From Chinchilla lanigera (Eukaryota > Chordata > Mammalia > Rodentia > Chinchillidae): a DNA stretch of 64,000 nt. Position 1 is the stretch's first letter. Every line of letters starts with the position of its first letter. A program made the translations under genes and the position numbers. Under the pieces are notes generated by a model, which had not been told where the DNA came from, searched no databases, and worked only from the letters and a program-made list of their open reading frames with translations. Positions 10,931 to 22,589 of this stretch are shown in pieces. The DNA is taken from assembly GCF_000276665.1 (NCBI RefSeq), contig NW_004955418.1:5223640-5287639 (forward strand), given 5' to 3'.

Positions 10931-12117
10931 CACAAATTTATTTAACAGAAGAAAATCCAGAGCACAGTTCAGAGCCTGCTATACACCTGGACATATCCTT
11001 CCCAACTCCAGGAGGTGGACTCCAGTAAATCTCGCCCCCCACAACCATGGCTTGGATGTATTCTTCCCGGCCCATTTTATCATGGAAGATTCTTCCATCA
11101 GCAATGAAGCACAGTGACCTATGAATGAAGATCAATGGACCACACTTGTCTGCATTGCACTGAGAACACATACTTAAAATGGTTAATAATTGGTTTGGAC
11201 AGAGAGAAGGAGCTGGGTTCAGTAGGTGAGAAACTTACTGGAAAGAACTTCTATGGGAGCCCAGAGAGCAGAGCAGAGCCCCATTAAAGTCTCAAGAATC
11301 TTTCACATTGCCTGGGGCTGGTGAAATAGGAACACTTTGAGCTACCAACAGATAGAGAGTAGTAATGGTAATAAGAGCAGTTTAAAAAGTGGAGTGAGGT
11401 AACTTGGAAGGATTTCTTGCCTCCTATCTAATAACCCTGCAAAAGACATTTGACAGCAAATAAGAGTTTACAGCTGTTACGGCTTCCCATAGAGATTAAA
11501 GGCTAGTCTTGGCAATACTCTGCAGTATTTAGCAGCATGTGTGAAATTACTCATGGAAATGCTTCTCATTCTGTGCATCTTATTTATTTTTTTAACCACG
11601 GTATGAGACTGAATTCTTTGTAGATGTAGTAAAGTGAACCACCAGATTGCTTTTCAGTGATAAAACAAAAATTTCTGCCCACCTAAGGAAAAAAATTACA
11701 AGTGATGTTTTGTACCACATAAAAGTTGTACTACGTGAAGGCCTATTCAATTAGAAATTACTATGTGAAGCCTGAGGGCATTTGATAATCAGAAAATGCT
11801 GTAAATTCATAATGAGAAATTGGTCAAATGAGTTGGTGGGGATAATATATTTAATAATTTTATTAACAGAGGGAGTATAAATAAGACTCACTACAGTACT
11901 TTAAAACTTTTACTTATAGATAAATGACAAATAAACACCCTGGAAGCAACTAGACATAGGCTGGTCCACTCCAGGATGATTCCATGTCTCTAACAGATTG
12001 TCATTATCTATTTGCCAATAACGTTCACATGCTTTAACTGTTAAATACAATTAACAATACACATAGGCTCTTCGGCAACAAACTGTAGGAAGTTGTAGGG
12101 GCAACCCTCGAGGACCT
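10931..12117. other. Unique-looking stretch, no gene seen
   Basis: Frames of 77-89 codons at 10848-11171 overlap on opposite strands and show no family. The rest is AT-rich and featureless. Confidence 0.35.
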
Positions 12118-12262
12118 CTAAAACAAATAATAAAAATAAATATAAATAAATTATTAATTAAACTTATATTTAATTGTTAAAACTATTCTATTATTTTATT
12201 ATGAAAATAATAGGTTAATTATTAATTTAAATTTAACTATTAAAAATAAATAATGAATACTA
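12118..12262. repeat. AT-rich low-complexity block
   Basis: Almost entirely A and T, built from AATA and TTAAT words with many short self-complementary runs (for example 'attattaattaa'). Likely a decayed A-rich tail or microsatellite expansion. Confidence 0.75.
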
Positions 12263-12460
12263 AATTGCTTTGGACAACCATACATTTGGGGCTATCTCAA
12301 TGCATAGCCCTATTTTGTAATTCTTGCTTATAGAACTCTCTCCTTTATTTTTCTTCCACCTATCCTTGGAATTACAGTTTGACAACGTAACACATGGACA
12401 TCAAGATTCAGTAGCTGCTACTGTAAGAAACTAGATTTTTCTCGTCTTTAAAAGTTTATA

Positions 12461-12540
12461 GCCGGGGATATAGCTCGTCAGCACAGTGCCTGCCTGGCAA
12501 GTGCAAGGTTGTGAGTTCAATTCTTGGTCCAAAAAAAAAA
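12461..12540 (+). mobile_element. ID-type SINE (tRNA-derived)
   Basis: Body 12461-12530 with box A region 'tagctcgtcagc' and box B 'gagttcaattctt' (diverged), the shared 'cctgcctggcaagtgcaagg' core, and a 10-base A tail ending at 12540. No clear target duplication. It is the first of three tRNA-derived copies within 1 kb. Confidence 0.85.
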
Positions 12541-12626
12541 TTATTAACATACCATTCCCACCTCTTATCTCAAATCACACTGAGTTGTAATACTCAGAAT
12601 CCAAATCCCTAATTAAGATTGGAGCA

Positions 12627-12806
12627 GCTGGACATGGTACCACACGCTAATACCCTAGGAGGCTGAGGTAGGAGGATAGCCAAGTCGGAGCCCAGCCTGG
12701 GCAACTTGGTGACTTAGGGAGACCTCGTCTCAGAATAAAAAGTTCAAAGGGCTGGGATATAGCTCAGTGTGAAGGGCCTGCGTTCCATCTTTAATACCGT
12801 AAAGGG
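12627..12806 (+). mobile_element. B1-dID dimeric SINE
   Basis: The left half is 7SL/B1 ('ggctgaggtaggaggat' at 12661-12677, 'cccagcctgggcaact' at 12691-12706). It is joined by a short A-rich linker (12735-12750) to a tRNA/ID half beginning 'gggctgggatatagctcagt' (12750-12769), whose B-box side is degraded. B1 followed by ID in one unit is the structure described as B1-dID in sciurid, castorid, glirid and caviomorph rodents. Both boundaries are approximate. Confidence 0.7.
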
Positions 12807-13187
12807 GAGGAGCACAGCATCAAAAAACCAGAGACCAGCAAAAAACACATTACCTGTAGAACCCAATTTGACATTTTTCCTATCACTATGGAACTTTTTG
12901 AAAAATGAAAAAAATTAAAGCTTCTGGGCATCAGTTTAATTATTTTGAGTTCATCTGCTATGGCATTCTTCAGCCTTGTGTATCACATTTTACATAATTG
13001 AAATTATAGCATATGTTAGAATTTGTATTATGTATTTTTATGAATGTCTTGTAGTGGTTATTCACTTATTTTCCATGATTCAGGTAATGTCAAAAAGAGT
13101 GGCTGGCGTATAGTCGATGTTATAAATACTTTAATAAAGGATAGCTAGAATATTGTAGTGCCTGGAGCTCCCTAGAAGACAGGATAT
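12807..13187. other. No gene seen
   Basis: AT-rich spacer between two B1-dID copies; nothing recognisable. Confidence 0.35.
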
Positions 13188-13384
13188 GCCAGATGTGGTG
13201 GCACAATCTATAATCTCAGAACTTTGGGAAGCTGAGGCAGGAGGATTGCAGGTTAAGTCCCATCTGGGCCACTTAGACTCTGCCTCAGTATAAAATATAA
13301 AAAGGAGCTGGGAACACAGCTCAGCGGTAGAGCTCCAGGGGGCTCTATCCCGAGTACCCCCGAAGCAATGACAGCAACAGAACA
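13188..13384 (+). mobile_element. B1-dID dimeric SINE
   Basis: B1 half 13188-13300 ('gccagatgtggtggcaca', 'ggaagctgaggcaggaggat'), an A-rich linker at about 13290-13305, then an ID half 'ggagctgggaacacagctca' (13303-13322) that ends in an 'aacaacagca' tail. Same architecture as the copy at 12627-12806. The two lie in the same orientation about 380 bp apart, but their sequences differ enough to be separate insertions. Confidence 0.75.
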
Positions 13385-13756
13385 ACAGCATTTTATGCTA
13401 AACTGGGTCCGCTTAGGCTCTAGGTTGGGCAGAACCACAACTGTTACTGGGAGACACCCAGTGAGTTAATAAATCACCTCATCCTTTCCCTTCCCCTGAG
13501 AGGATGCAGTGGCCACTGCAGCTATAGCCTGGGGTTTATTTTTGAAGACTGTGCCTGCCACTGATCGCCACGGTTCCAACGGGGCAAGGAGGACGCATGC
13601 TTCCTCTGCACTCAGCGCGTGCTGGCCTCTCTTAGTGAGATCAGGCAGCCCACAGCCTGGGCAGTTGCAGGGATCCCTGAGGCCAGGGACAGGTGATGGT
13701 TAGGTCCTGTAAGGCTTCAGTCTGGTCTAGTGTGGAAAATGAAACTGGGCTTCACC
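13385..13756. other. Moderately GC-rich spacer, no gene seen
   Basis: Several CpGs (13566-13620, such as 'cagcgcgtgc') and a 64-codon frame with no family. No promoter element recognised. Confidence 0.3.
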
Positions 13757-14045
13757 TGTGATATGGCTTAGATAAGCCCCCCTCAAAGTTTCACACGGAA
13801 GATGTGCCTCGAGGGTGACAGTACGGGACTGCTGCGGACCTTAAAGAGGCGAAGCGTAATTGAAGGTTCGCGGGGCTTTAAGGGTCAGGCGCTCGGAGGG
13901 GATCGTGAGACCCAGGTTCCTCTCTCCCTCTCTCGCTGCTTCCCTCTCACTCCCTCCATCCTTCTCTTTTTTGCCTTTCCTCTCCCTCCCTGCCTATGTC
14001 CCTTCTCTTCTTTCTTCCCTCCTCCCCTCTTCCCTCTCCATCCTG
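13757..14045 (+). mobile_element. MaLR-type LTR, 5' part, CpG-dense
   Basis: Begins 'tgtgatatggcttag' (13757-13771) like a MaLR LTR head, then has the 'accttaaagagg' (13839-13850) and 'gctcggaggggatcgtgaga' (13891-13910) landmarks followed by the pyrimidine tract (13916-14045). Eleven CpGs lie in about 110 bp (13795-13905), so this copy has lost fewer CpGs than the other MaLRs here, or has been protected from methylation. The usual 3' half is not recognisable after 14045. Confidence 0.6.
13916..14045 (+). repeat. Polypyrimidine tract
   Basis: About 130 bases of C and T with rare purines, an expansion of the pyrimidine-rich part of the LTR. Opposite-strand frames over it (13947-14345 and others) are composition artefacts. 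Confidence 0.75.
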
Positions 14046-14477
14046 GCACTTAATATGAATATTCCTTCTGACACAGGTTCCTACCGTTGCCGTCTGCTTG
14101 GATTTGAACTTGCAGACTGTGAGCCAAAAACTCTTTCTCAAAGTTCCCTCCGGTATCCTGTTAGCTGACGAATACAACCTGAATGGGCCACATTTTCCCA
14201 TCGCCAACACAACTGTCTCCTGTGAAGTGATCTCCTCAGGAAGCTGCCTACATTTTAAACTACTAGGTTGCAGACTTCCTGAGTGCACTAGAATCACGGA
14301 CACAAGAACAGTCTTGTCCACTTTCTCCCCTTGCCTGGTCCTCAATTAGAGTTACGTACAATAAAATTTTGGTAAACTATTCTGATCCCTTTGTGTGGAG
14401 TAGAGTAGCTCAATGGCACATAAAACACCGTCTTATTGGACTGACCAGATTAATCTTTCTTAGTTATTTAGTGGGGA
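14046..14477. other. No gene seen
   Basis: Open frames of 83-132 codons on both strands overlap here without family resemblance. No repeat recognised. Confidence 0.3.
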
Positions 14478-14672
14478 GAGTCTGGATTTTGGGTTTAAAC
14501 AGATCTGAGATCAAATTCCAGGTCGGACCCATAATACTTATGTCATGTGATTGAATTTCTTAGTCCTTCTGTGCTCTATCTTGGAAGAATGTGTTGATGA
14601 ATACAAATAGAATAGAGGTTTATGAGGAGTGAATAAGGTAATAAACACGATCATTTGAAGGAGCAGTAATCG
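14478..14672 (+). mobile_element. MIR SINE
   Basis: Sense order: 'gagagtctggattttgggtt', 'agatcaaattccaggtc' (box B region), 'tcatgtgattgaatttctta' (14543-14562), then 'gagtgaataaggtaataaa'. Diverged but complete in layout. Confidence 0.6.
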
Positions 14673-15735
14673 TACACAGTAGCATTCAGTCTGAGTTTCC
14701 TGCTGCTTTCCAGAGGGCAGCTAAGGCCCTAGGAAGAATACAGCTCCTTATGTGTGGCTCCTGCTCTGCTAGAGACTGGGGTCTTTTAGTTTTAAAATAG
14801 ACAAAGAAATAGTGTTCCACGGCTCTTTCAGAAAATGTAAAGGTTTTCTAGACGTCTTTATTGTCCACTGTCACTGCATGATTGTATAAGAGCCATTGGA
14901 AGGTTTGTTCATCCTTGCCACTGTGTGTGCAGCTGATCTAAGGGCACACTAGGTCCCCTCGGATGACAGACCCTAGGCCTTCCTGGTGACTGACTCAGAG
15001 AGCAGCCTGACAGTTCCTCCTGCAGAGCTCTGATATCAAGTGATAGAATTCAACCCTAACACAAATTACACCGTGCTTTCCAGGCAAATGAAACACAAGC
15101 TATCAAGGTAGAATCACCAAGCTTGCACCTCACAGCCGTCCTGGATGTGATTGAAACAAGTTCCCTTATAGATTCTTCTTTCTGGTTCTGACATTTTCTT
15201 AGTTTGTTTAAAAGTTTTCTCAAGTAACCAAAAGTAATTGTATTTTTTGGCAACACTGAATCCTTAGGGAGGTACTTAAAATACAGCAGCTGATGGCATA
15301 GGAAGAGGAGACTTTGCTCGATTATAAATATTCTGCCAGAGATTTAAAAGTATTTTTGTACACCGAAAAATTGTAACAGAATTATCTTATTTTATGCAGA
15401 TAACACTTTTCTTTGCCTCCAATACAACATGCAGATAACTCACCAGTCTTCCAAAAGTTCTTCATCAGCCTACTCTTCTTAGAATAAAGAATATGAAGTT
15501 TGAAGAAAATAAGTGATGAATAATAAAACTCAAGATTTTAAGAAAATAAGTGAAAAGGTAAAGCTTGAAAATTTCTGTGCATACGTCAAGCAAAGTCCAC
15601 AAATTGTGGTGACAGAAGCCAGGCTTCACTACTCTCTTGGGTTTTATCCTTTGTTTATTTGGTTTGTTTGTTTTACTTTTTCCTGATGAAAATTTGATTT
15701 TTTTTTACATAAATGTGTTCTCCTTAATAATAAAT
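14673..15735. other. Unique-looking stretch, no gene seen
   Basis: A 66-codon minus frame at 15056-15256 has no family. The remainder is non-repetitive, and no promoter or splice pair was recognised. Confidence 0.35.
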
Positions 15736-16186
15736 AGCATACTGACTTTCAAGCTACTGTCTACATAACCATCTCTCAATTTGGGTGTCCTTTCCTATCT
15801 CAGTAACAAGACTAATACAGGCCCTTTCACATGTAACTAATATTTATTAACTTTTTGAAGCCCAACTTTTGTATACTTGGAACCATAGAATATACATCAT
15901 TCTTCAACTTGCTTTATTTACTTAATACTATTTTAGATCATTCTCTGTTCATATGTTTAACATGTATTTTATTCCACGGAGCTCCATTATGGTACTCCTT
16001 TCTCTGAATATACTGACTTTTAACTAGATATTCTATTGTAGATAAATCTTTAGGTTGTTTCTAAGTTGCTGTTACAGTGCTAAAGTTAACATTCTCCCTT
16101 ATACTTACTTGCTGGTGTTCTCCTTTCGTTGTCTGGAAGGGTATAAACATTTGAAAATTTCACACTGGTGAAATGTTCTCCAAAGA
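15736..16186 (-). mobile_element. Old LINE-1 3' fragment (L1M type)
   Basis: Read in reverse this is the ORF2 end and 3' region of an ancient L1. The string order 'catttaac...ttattccacggagctccattatgg', 'taggttgtttctaagttgct' (16051-16070) and 'aatttcacactggtgaaatg' is the complement of the familiar L1 C-terminal and 3' segment. Heavily mutated, with no intact frame. Confidence 0.6.
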
Positions 16187-16189
16187 GAT

Positions 16190-16345
16190 TGTCCTACAAT
16201 TTACTATGTGACCTTGAGACTGTTACTTTCTCTTCAGTGCCTGTTTCTACATCTCTAAAATGGGGATAAATAGTACCCATCTGGCTGAGTTCTGAGCATG
16301 AAGATACGCAAAGTGCTTAAGACAAATACAACATAAGCAGATGTG
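16190..16345 (+). mobile_element. MIR SINE
   Basis: Sense MIR: 'tttactatgtgaccttgaga' (16200-16219), 'cagtgcctgtttctacatct' (16236-16255), 'aaaatggggataaatagtac' (16257-16276), 'caaagtgcttaagaca'. The 5' end is truncated next to the L1 fragment. Confidence 0.75.
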
Positions 16346-17214
16346 TTACCTCTCCTTGTTACCAAGATGTATGTTTACTATGGATGCATGAGAGAGCCTG
16401 CATTTTGCAGTACAGTTGATTATTCAAGAGTCTGATCATCTCTCAAGAGACAGGTGCAAAATGTATCTCCTGTGTCAGCTTCCACGCTAGGTGTGAACGG
16501 GTCCTCACTCTCCACCCCAGCCTCCCAGGACGTCTCCACGGGAGGCAGGAGCTAGGCTTGGCAACTCCTTCTGGCAACTAAAGTGGGACTCCTTATCATG
16601 TCTGCACTGCTCTGTGGGACGCTCATTACCTGCACTGCTGGAAAGCAGTGGTCCAGATGGCCTCATACTGCTGGTGGGTTAGGGAAGGGCCGAGACACGG
16701 CCAGCAGAGGTGTGCGGTGTGGACACTGTAATGTGTCAGGGCCGGAAAAAGGTGGCTCAGGTGAGGACCAACTGCCTTTCCTTCCACCAGCATCTACGCA
16801 TTCACTGGGGTCAAAGGACAGCTGAGCCTGCAGGACCTATTTAACCTTTCCTATGCCCTTAGGTGAAATGAGAGGATAAACATGATGCCCTGTTTGAGGC
16901 ATGCAGAGCTTTAGGCCATTCTTGTCACTGGCGCAAGAGCAGGTAGAAGACAATATTCTGCAGAATTCACTTGCAAAGCATTAGTTATTGAACTTTACGT
17001 AGTGAAATATTTTTTCTATTCTACATCTGTGGCTCATGATTGTTTTCTAACATTATACCAAGTCCCTTTGCCTTGTTTGAACTATCCTAAATTTTAGCAC
17101 GACTGATGCTCCTCTTCATCAGTTGGTACATCTTCGCATCCACTCCTTCAGCCTGACCAGAAACTATTTTCTCCATGCTGTATAAGTAGTTATCAGTAAA
17201 TCTGAGGAATCTCC
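16346..17214. other. Unique-looking stretch, no gene seen
   Basis: An 80-codon frame at 16583-16825 has no recognised domain. No repeat identified. Confidence 0.35.
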
Positions 17215-17350
17215 GTAGTGTTTATGAATTTATTCAGCAAATACTACTGAACATCTACTCCATGCCAGATGTTGTGCTGGGGTGTAGGAATAATAAAGAA
17301 ATACATTGTCCCTGTTCTCCAGCTGCCTATAGTCTGGGGCCACAGTCCCT
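17215..17350. mobile_element. Ancient LINE-type tail fragment
   Basis: 'gaatttattcagcaaatact', 'atctactccatgccagatgt', 'gtccctgttctccagctgcc' and 'tatagtctgg' follow the widespread old-mammalian pattern also seen at 10025, 23745 and 37315. The subfamily is not assigned. Confidence 0.6.
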
Positions 17351-17588
17351 AAAGTGCACTGCAGGGAAAGCATGTTTCTGCAGTTGCTACACTCAGAGTC
17401 ATACATGCACACTCTACGATTAAATGTATTCGGGAAATGCTGTACAAGAGGTGATCCAGAAATATGGTGTTTAAATCAAAATGTGTTTAGTACAGTAAAA
17501 GACACATTGCCTCTAATCGTCCTCAGAATACTTCCCCCAGCTTCAAACACACCTAGCCCATCATTCTGGCCACTTTCTTTTGTTTTGA

Positions 17589-18131
17589 TGGAATATTTTA
17601 TTTTATATTGTAAAAATTTTTGTTAGTATGTATTTGTAGTACATAATGTTTGCATTCATCATGAGTTTGTATGTGTACAGAGCACAGCTTAAGTATTTGT
17701 TATTCCCCTCCTTCTTTCCCTTCCCCTTCTTTCATCTCTTGGCTCCCTTCCCTTTATTAGAAGATCTATTTCCCTGTTATCTATTATCTATCTTTTATTT
17801 TATTCTTTCATTTATTTATACTTTGGCTTTTCTCATATATAAGAGAAACCATGCAATATTCAGCCTTGTGTATTTGATATAGCTCACTTAACATTATGAT
17901 CTTAAGGGGCATTCATTTTCCGGGAAATAACTGAAGCTTATCCCTCTTTATGGCAGCCTAGTACTCCATAGTGTATAAATTCCATATTGCCTTTATCCAT
18001 TCATCTATTGATGGATAGATAGACAACTTCCAAGATTAGCTATTATGAGTTGTGCTGTTATAAACATAGGTATTTGCATTTGTCTAGTGGCCAGAGATGT
18101 TGAATATCTTTCAGGAGCATCTTTATGAGCC
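17589..18131 (-). mobile_element. LINE-1, 3' end
   Basis: Minus-strand L1 3' region. A pyrimidine-rich stretch (17706-17755) is the complement of the 3'UTR purine tract. It is followed by 'gtactccatagtgtataaat' (17971-17990), 'tttatccattcatctattga' (17992-18011) and 'gttgtgctgttataaaca' (18049-18066), the complement of the conserved ORF2 C-terminal DNA. It differs from the 22590 and 60862 copies in its 3'UTR and lacks their module of about 157 bp, so it belongs to another L1 subfamily. Confidence 0.7.
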
Positions 18132-18409
18132 ATGGTAAAAAATATAGTACCATGCAACATAAAGGCAGGGCAGTAAAAACATTAAAATGTTCTGTTTTTC
18201 ACCAGATATGGCCCTGTATAATTAATTTGGGACATTAAGGCAGCCATGAAAGCACAACTAAAGACATTCCCAGGAGGACTTTCTGAGCTACTTCAGAAAG
18301 ACTAAGAATGCAGGAGTAAACGTGTTTGAAGTGAGGGGGAGTATTTTTGGCCGATTAAATGTAGTATGTCTTTTGCTGTAATAAATTTTTTAGATTTAGC
18401 ATTCACTGT

Positions 18410-18850
18410 TGTGTCAGTCGTGCTTACTAGAGAAACAGATCTAATGAAAGATACACAAGTATATTAGAATTGATGAGACTGACTTACAGTGACCACTCAC
18501 GGAGTCAGGTGTGGAAGACTGCAGAAGGACTCTGTGTGCTGGAGATCTGAAGGATCCAGCTTAAGGTCTGAAGCTCACGGTAGCGTCCCATGTGAGTCCA
18601 TATCACGAGGCTGAAGGATTTGTGCTGGAAGCCAGAAGACCCTGTCCAAGGTGAAGGTGAAGACTAGAGCTCCTCTGAAGAATCACAAGCGATCCTTCCT
18701 GTTTCGTTTCCCTTTTAACCATTCAGATGGCAAGTCACCCCAGAGTGGGTCGTCCATCTTCAGTAAATCCCCCCGCCATGCTCACAACTACTCTGATCCA
18801 ATTTAGTTGGGCGTTTCTTACTCAAGTTGGCACAATCAGTTGCTATCATA
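18410..18850 (+). mobile_element. ERVL-type (MLT2-like) solo LTR
   Basis: Starts TG ('tgtgtcagtcgtgcttac', 18410-18427) and ends near 'gttgctatcata' (18839-18850), so the usual terminal CA reads TA. The flanking pentamer ACTGT is present on both sides (18405-18409 and 18851-18855), which fits the 5-bp target duplication of ERVL elements. The internal order 'gagaaacagatctaatg', 'gaaggtgaagactagagctc' (18651-18670) and 'caagttggcacaatcagttg' resembles MLT2 LTRs and matches the second copy at 40854-41356. No internal viral genes remain. Confidence 0.75.
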
Positions 18851-18855
18851 ACTGT

Positions 18856-19934
18856 AGTTTTGATGATAGCTCATATACCACAAATCAACATACAAAAATT
18901 GCTGGCATCTGAAATTAGCAAATCATATTTAATTTTATTTTACCCAGAAAAGTTCAGCTGTATCTTTTGTGTAACACTTGTTTACAGCCCAAGAAACTAG
19001 CATTTTTCAAACAAGCAATGGAAACTGGTTTTCTGAATAACCCCAGGATCCTAGATCCCCCAAGCAAGCTATGGAATTTGGAGCATTTTTAAAAGAAGAA
19101 TGTGTGCTTTATATTCAAAAAAGTTAAGTATACATTTGAATTATGTACACCATTATGGACATCATTGTCTTTAAAATATCTGAATGCCTGTGAGAAAGTT
19201 TAAAGGGTTTTCCTAACAGGCTACCTTCTTAAAACACCACTAGGATCCTAATTTTGTAGGTCTCTGAGCGCAGGAATGTTCTTGGACCTTTGTCTTTTAT
19301 TATTTTCACTACCGTAATGAACGAGAGCCTGGGAAGCTCATACGGTTAGTCGCCTGCATGAGTTGGAAACAGTAGTCCCTGTCCTCTTGGGGAGCAAGGC
19401 TTAGGGATTTCTAAAGCCCTGACCTTATTGAGGGATTCCTGAGAGCATCTGTCTCTGTCGCCTTCCTGCTTGAAATATTCTTGAGCAGCTGCCCCGCACA
19501 GCAGGGTGGCTCCAAGTGACTGGCTGGGGATCCCTGTTGTAAATGACAGCTGCAGGGCGATTTTGGTCATGGCTGCCAAGAGACAGAAGTTGAGTGAAAA
19601 CATGATAGAATTTTCATTATTCACTGTGGCAGTCTGTGCATGGCCAAACAAAGAGGGCACCAGTTGAATACAGAAAAAAAAAAGGGGGTCTGTTTCTTTC
19701 TCAAAAGCCTCACTAATGTCCTTTCATTGCCAGAGAGTGGAACAAATGAAATGAAACTGACAACACATTGAATATTTCAGGCTAATCTGCCTTGCCTAGT
19801 TCATACATCCCTGGCCCAAGAGACTAAATAATATTACTACCCCGCATAATAACGTCTACCATCTCAGAAGCACCAGAGAGTGGGCATCACGCCTGACAGC
19901 CATTACTAGAATTTCTCCTCCCGGCGCTCTCATG
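18856..19934. other. Unique-looking stretch, no gene seen
   Basis: A 104-codon minus frame at 19346-19660 has no family resemblance. Just beside it (about 19674-19688) is an A9-G5 run. Confidence 0.35.
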
Positions 19935-20050
19935 GGGCAGCTGATATGTTAAGGATGAAAAAGTGGAGCTTTAAGGAGACGTAGTGCTTGCCCAAGGTTG
20001 CCTAGCTAGTAGCTTGCCAGACAGAGACTCAAACTGAGACTTACTCAATA
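19935..20050 (-). mobile_element. MIR SINE fragment
   Basis: 'gtgcttgcccaaggttgcct' (19985-20004), 'agctagtagcttgccagaca' and 'gagactcaaactgagactta' are the reverse-oriented MIR core and tRNA-side arm. Both ends are missing. Confidence 0.6.
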
Positions 20051-22589
20051 GAGACACATACAAAGGTCCATGCCCTCAATGCACAACTGGGTGAGATTCT
20101 AAAGTACGATAATGGTGATGTCATTCAAACAGAAATGCTGTTCCCGGCACTCTAGTCAGACCACAACACTAGCACATGATGGTATTTCCAAGCAAAGAGG
20201 ATGAGTTCAGTGACTGAATTCCATCTTGGGCTGCCATGTTTCAGGGTATGGTATGCTGCTCTCTCTTCCAGTAAGTAAAGCTAAAGATAGCAAGCAAGCA
20301 TGTTGGACATGACAGCAATCACCCAGCACATCCCAAACTTCATAACTGCCTGTGAAATTAAGGTGACTCCATTATGTTTGTTTCTGTACCTGGGGCACCA
20401 GCTCATCCCTGACTGCACTAATTGAAATGAGGATCAGTCAATCCTGGGTACCCTGCTGAGGTGACAGATTGGAGAATGCAATATATGTGTGTGAACAGGC
20501 CTGAAGCTTATGGAATACAGTCATTATTGGAGGCAAAGTTTGGAAATGTCATGATTTCTGTGGAAATGGAAAAGGTGGTGAAGAAAATGCAATTCAAGTT
20601 TTCGTCTGCGCTGAAGCTACCGTATTAGTGCTAAGAGATGGCAAGTGGGTACATTTCCTGGGAGTACTTTCTCTCTGAACACTTCTTAAAATTTTCTTTA
20701 TGGCAGCTCAAAGATTTTCCTTTCTTTCCCTTTCTTTTAGAGATTAAAAGGGGATTTTTATTTTTAAAGAGCCTAGTTCCAGTGTCAAAAGTACAGCAAT
20801 GCCCTTTTCTCTTTCACACAGCTTTCAGAGAAAAGAGAGATCGGGGGCCAGTCTATTCATCTTCCAGCCACTATAGATGGCTTGACAGAGGTTTCAGAAG
20901 GTCTTCAGAAGACCTTTTGGCTGAGAGATCAGAGATTGCTTCTCTGAAATTGTGCAGCGAGGGGCTCAGCCCAGATGCGATTGTGTTTTTCTCCTCCCCA
21001 CCATTCCCCATCTGGTCCTGATTTCTTCATTGCCAAGGTTTGACACTGAAGCTTCTTTTGCGATAAGCCCGAATGCGTGGGGCTGTTGCTCACCATTCTC
21101 ACGGCAGCCAGTGCTAAAGCATTGGTCAGTGCTTGAGATAAACTTTTATTAGAGTGTTTCCATTAAGATGCCTCAAGGCCATTACGTCAAGGAATGAGAC
21201 ACATCTATCTTGTCTGGTTTAATTGCAGATAGGAAGGTTGGTTTTATATGCTATAAAGCTGCTTTCAGGGAAGATGGAGTTTCATATCTATAGTTACAGG
21301 GTTTCATTTTGTTGAAACCTTCAGTTTCTCTTAAGGCCGCTGAAATGATAATGCAGTTTCACTTTATGAGGCTCCCGGAATGGTGGCTACAGTCACTGCC
21401 TGCTTTACCAAATTGATAATGACATGTACAATATGAAGTGTGAGCGGCCGGCTCCACCAGGCCAGAGCAGCGGTGCTCAGAAGCTGCATGCTGTGCTGTA
21501 GGAGATTGTGAAGAGAAAGGGTTCGTGCTCGCAGGTCATGCACCTGTCTGGAGGTTTTCCCTCCCTGCCTGCTTTTCTCCTTAGTGACAGCTCCTCAGAG
21601 CATACCCTCTTTTGTTAGATTCCTGGGAATGTCATGGCACTGGGATATTTATACTCTGCTCTTACAAGTCTACCTAATTTCAGTTAGCTTGCTGGTCCTC
21701 AATCCTCACAGAGCCTGAGAGTCACTGGGGAAGCCATTACATATTCCCTTTAATGAGGAATTCTTAAGTTCACAACCTCTTAAACTCTTGACCAAGGCGC
21801 TCTGATTAATTAATCACCTCTGTTCTTCTTTAGTGTTTCCTAGCTTTCTTGGTCGACATCAGCTTCCTGTTGGCCCCATGGAGGACGGTAAACTGGAAGC
21901 ACTCCCCACCTAGCCTATCCATCCGACATTTTTGTCTCTAGATGTCCCAACCCCAGATGGACTCCTGGAGAGTCATAGATGAAGCAGTTTCAGCTGATGC
22001 TCTCACCAGTACCTGTACTTCCTTGAGCACTGCCTTGCTCCTTGGCTGAAATGAGGATCAACTGATCTCTGGGCCATTGGGTGACTGAAACAGAATTACT
22101 ATTTTTATTTTTCCAAAAGAAATTGTTCACTTCAAAATCAGATGAAGAACAAACTAGAACTAAAGCATAGAACTTGATAAGTTTAAGACCTTTGTCTTGG
22201 TCATTCCCATTTTAAAATCTGTTTCCTATTGAAATGGCCACATAGTTCTCTTTCTTTGTATCATGAGAGGAAATGAGTACCCTATCTCACGGCAACCAGT
22301 TCAACTCATTTCCCAAGTTTGTTTTAGACAGTGCATTCCTAAGATGTACCCAGAGAAGCCCTTTCCAAATCCACAATTAATCACCAATTGGCAAATTCTA
22401 CAAATATTCTAGATATCATTTTAACCCCCATTAAAAATTGATGTCCTTTTCTTCTACTGTCAGAAACAAGAACCTGTACATTGTTCATTAGAGCTGACAT
22501 AAAGTGTGTCAGAGCACCCAGTGAGAAAAGCCTTTGAAGTTACTTCTACCTACCTTTTGGACTAACTGAAACCTCAATTCTTTCATAAG
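20051..22589. other. Longest quiet stretch of the left half
   Basis: No repeat recognised over about 2.5 kb apart from a possible faint MER5-like string near 21705-21745. A 127-codon plus frame at 20638-21021 and a 66-codon frame at 20952-21152 overlap and resemble no known protein. The part from about 21160 to 21440 looks like conserved noncoding DNA, with an ATF/CREB-like 'ttacgtca' at 21182-21189. No splice or promoter evidence for a gene. Confidence 0.4.

Noticed and set aside
13947..14345. 132-codon minus-strand frame
   Set aside because: Its C-terminal third is the complement of a polypyrimidine tract, and the rest has no family or exon borders.
20638..21021. 127-codon plus-strand frame
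   Set aside because: No family resemblance and no supporting promoter or splice signal; chance open frames of this size are expected in 64 kb.
21453..21480. REST/NRSF-like site near 'cagcggtgctcag'
   Set aside because: Only part of one half-site fits; the second half and the spacing do not.
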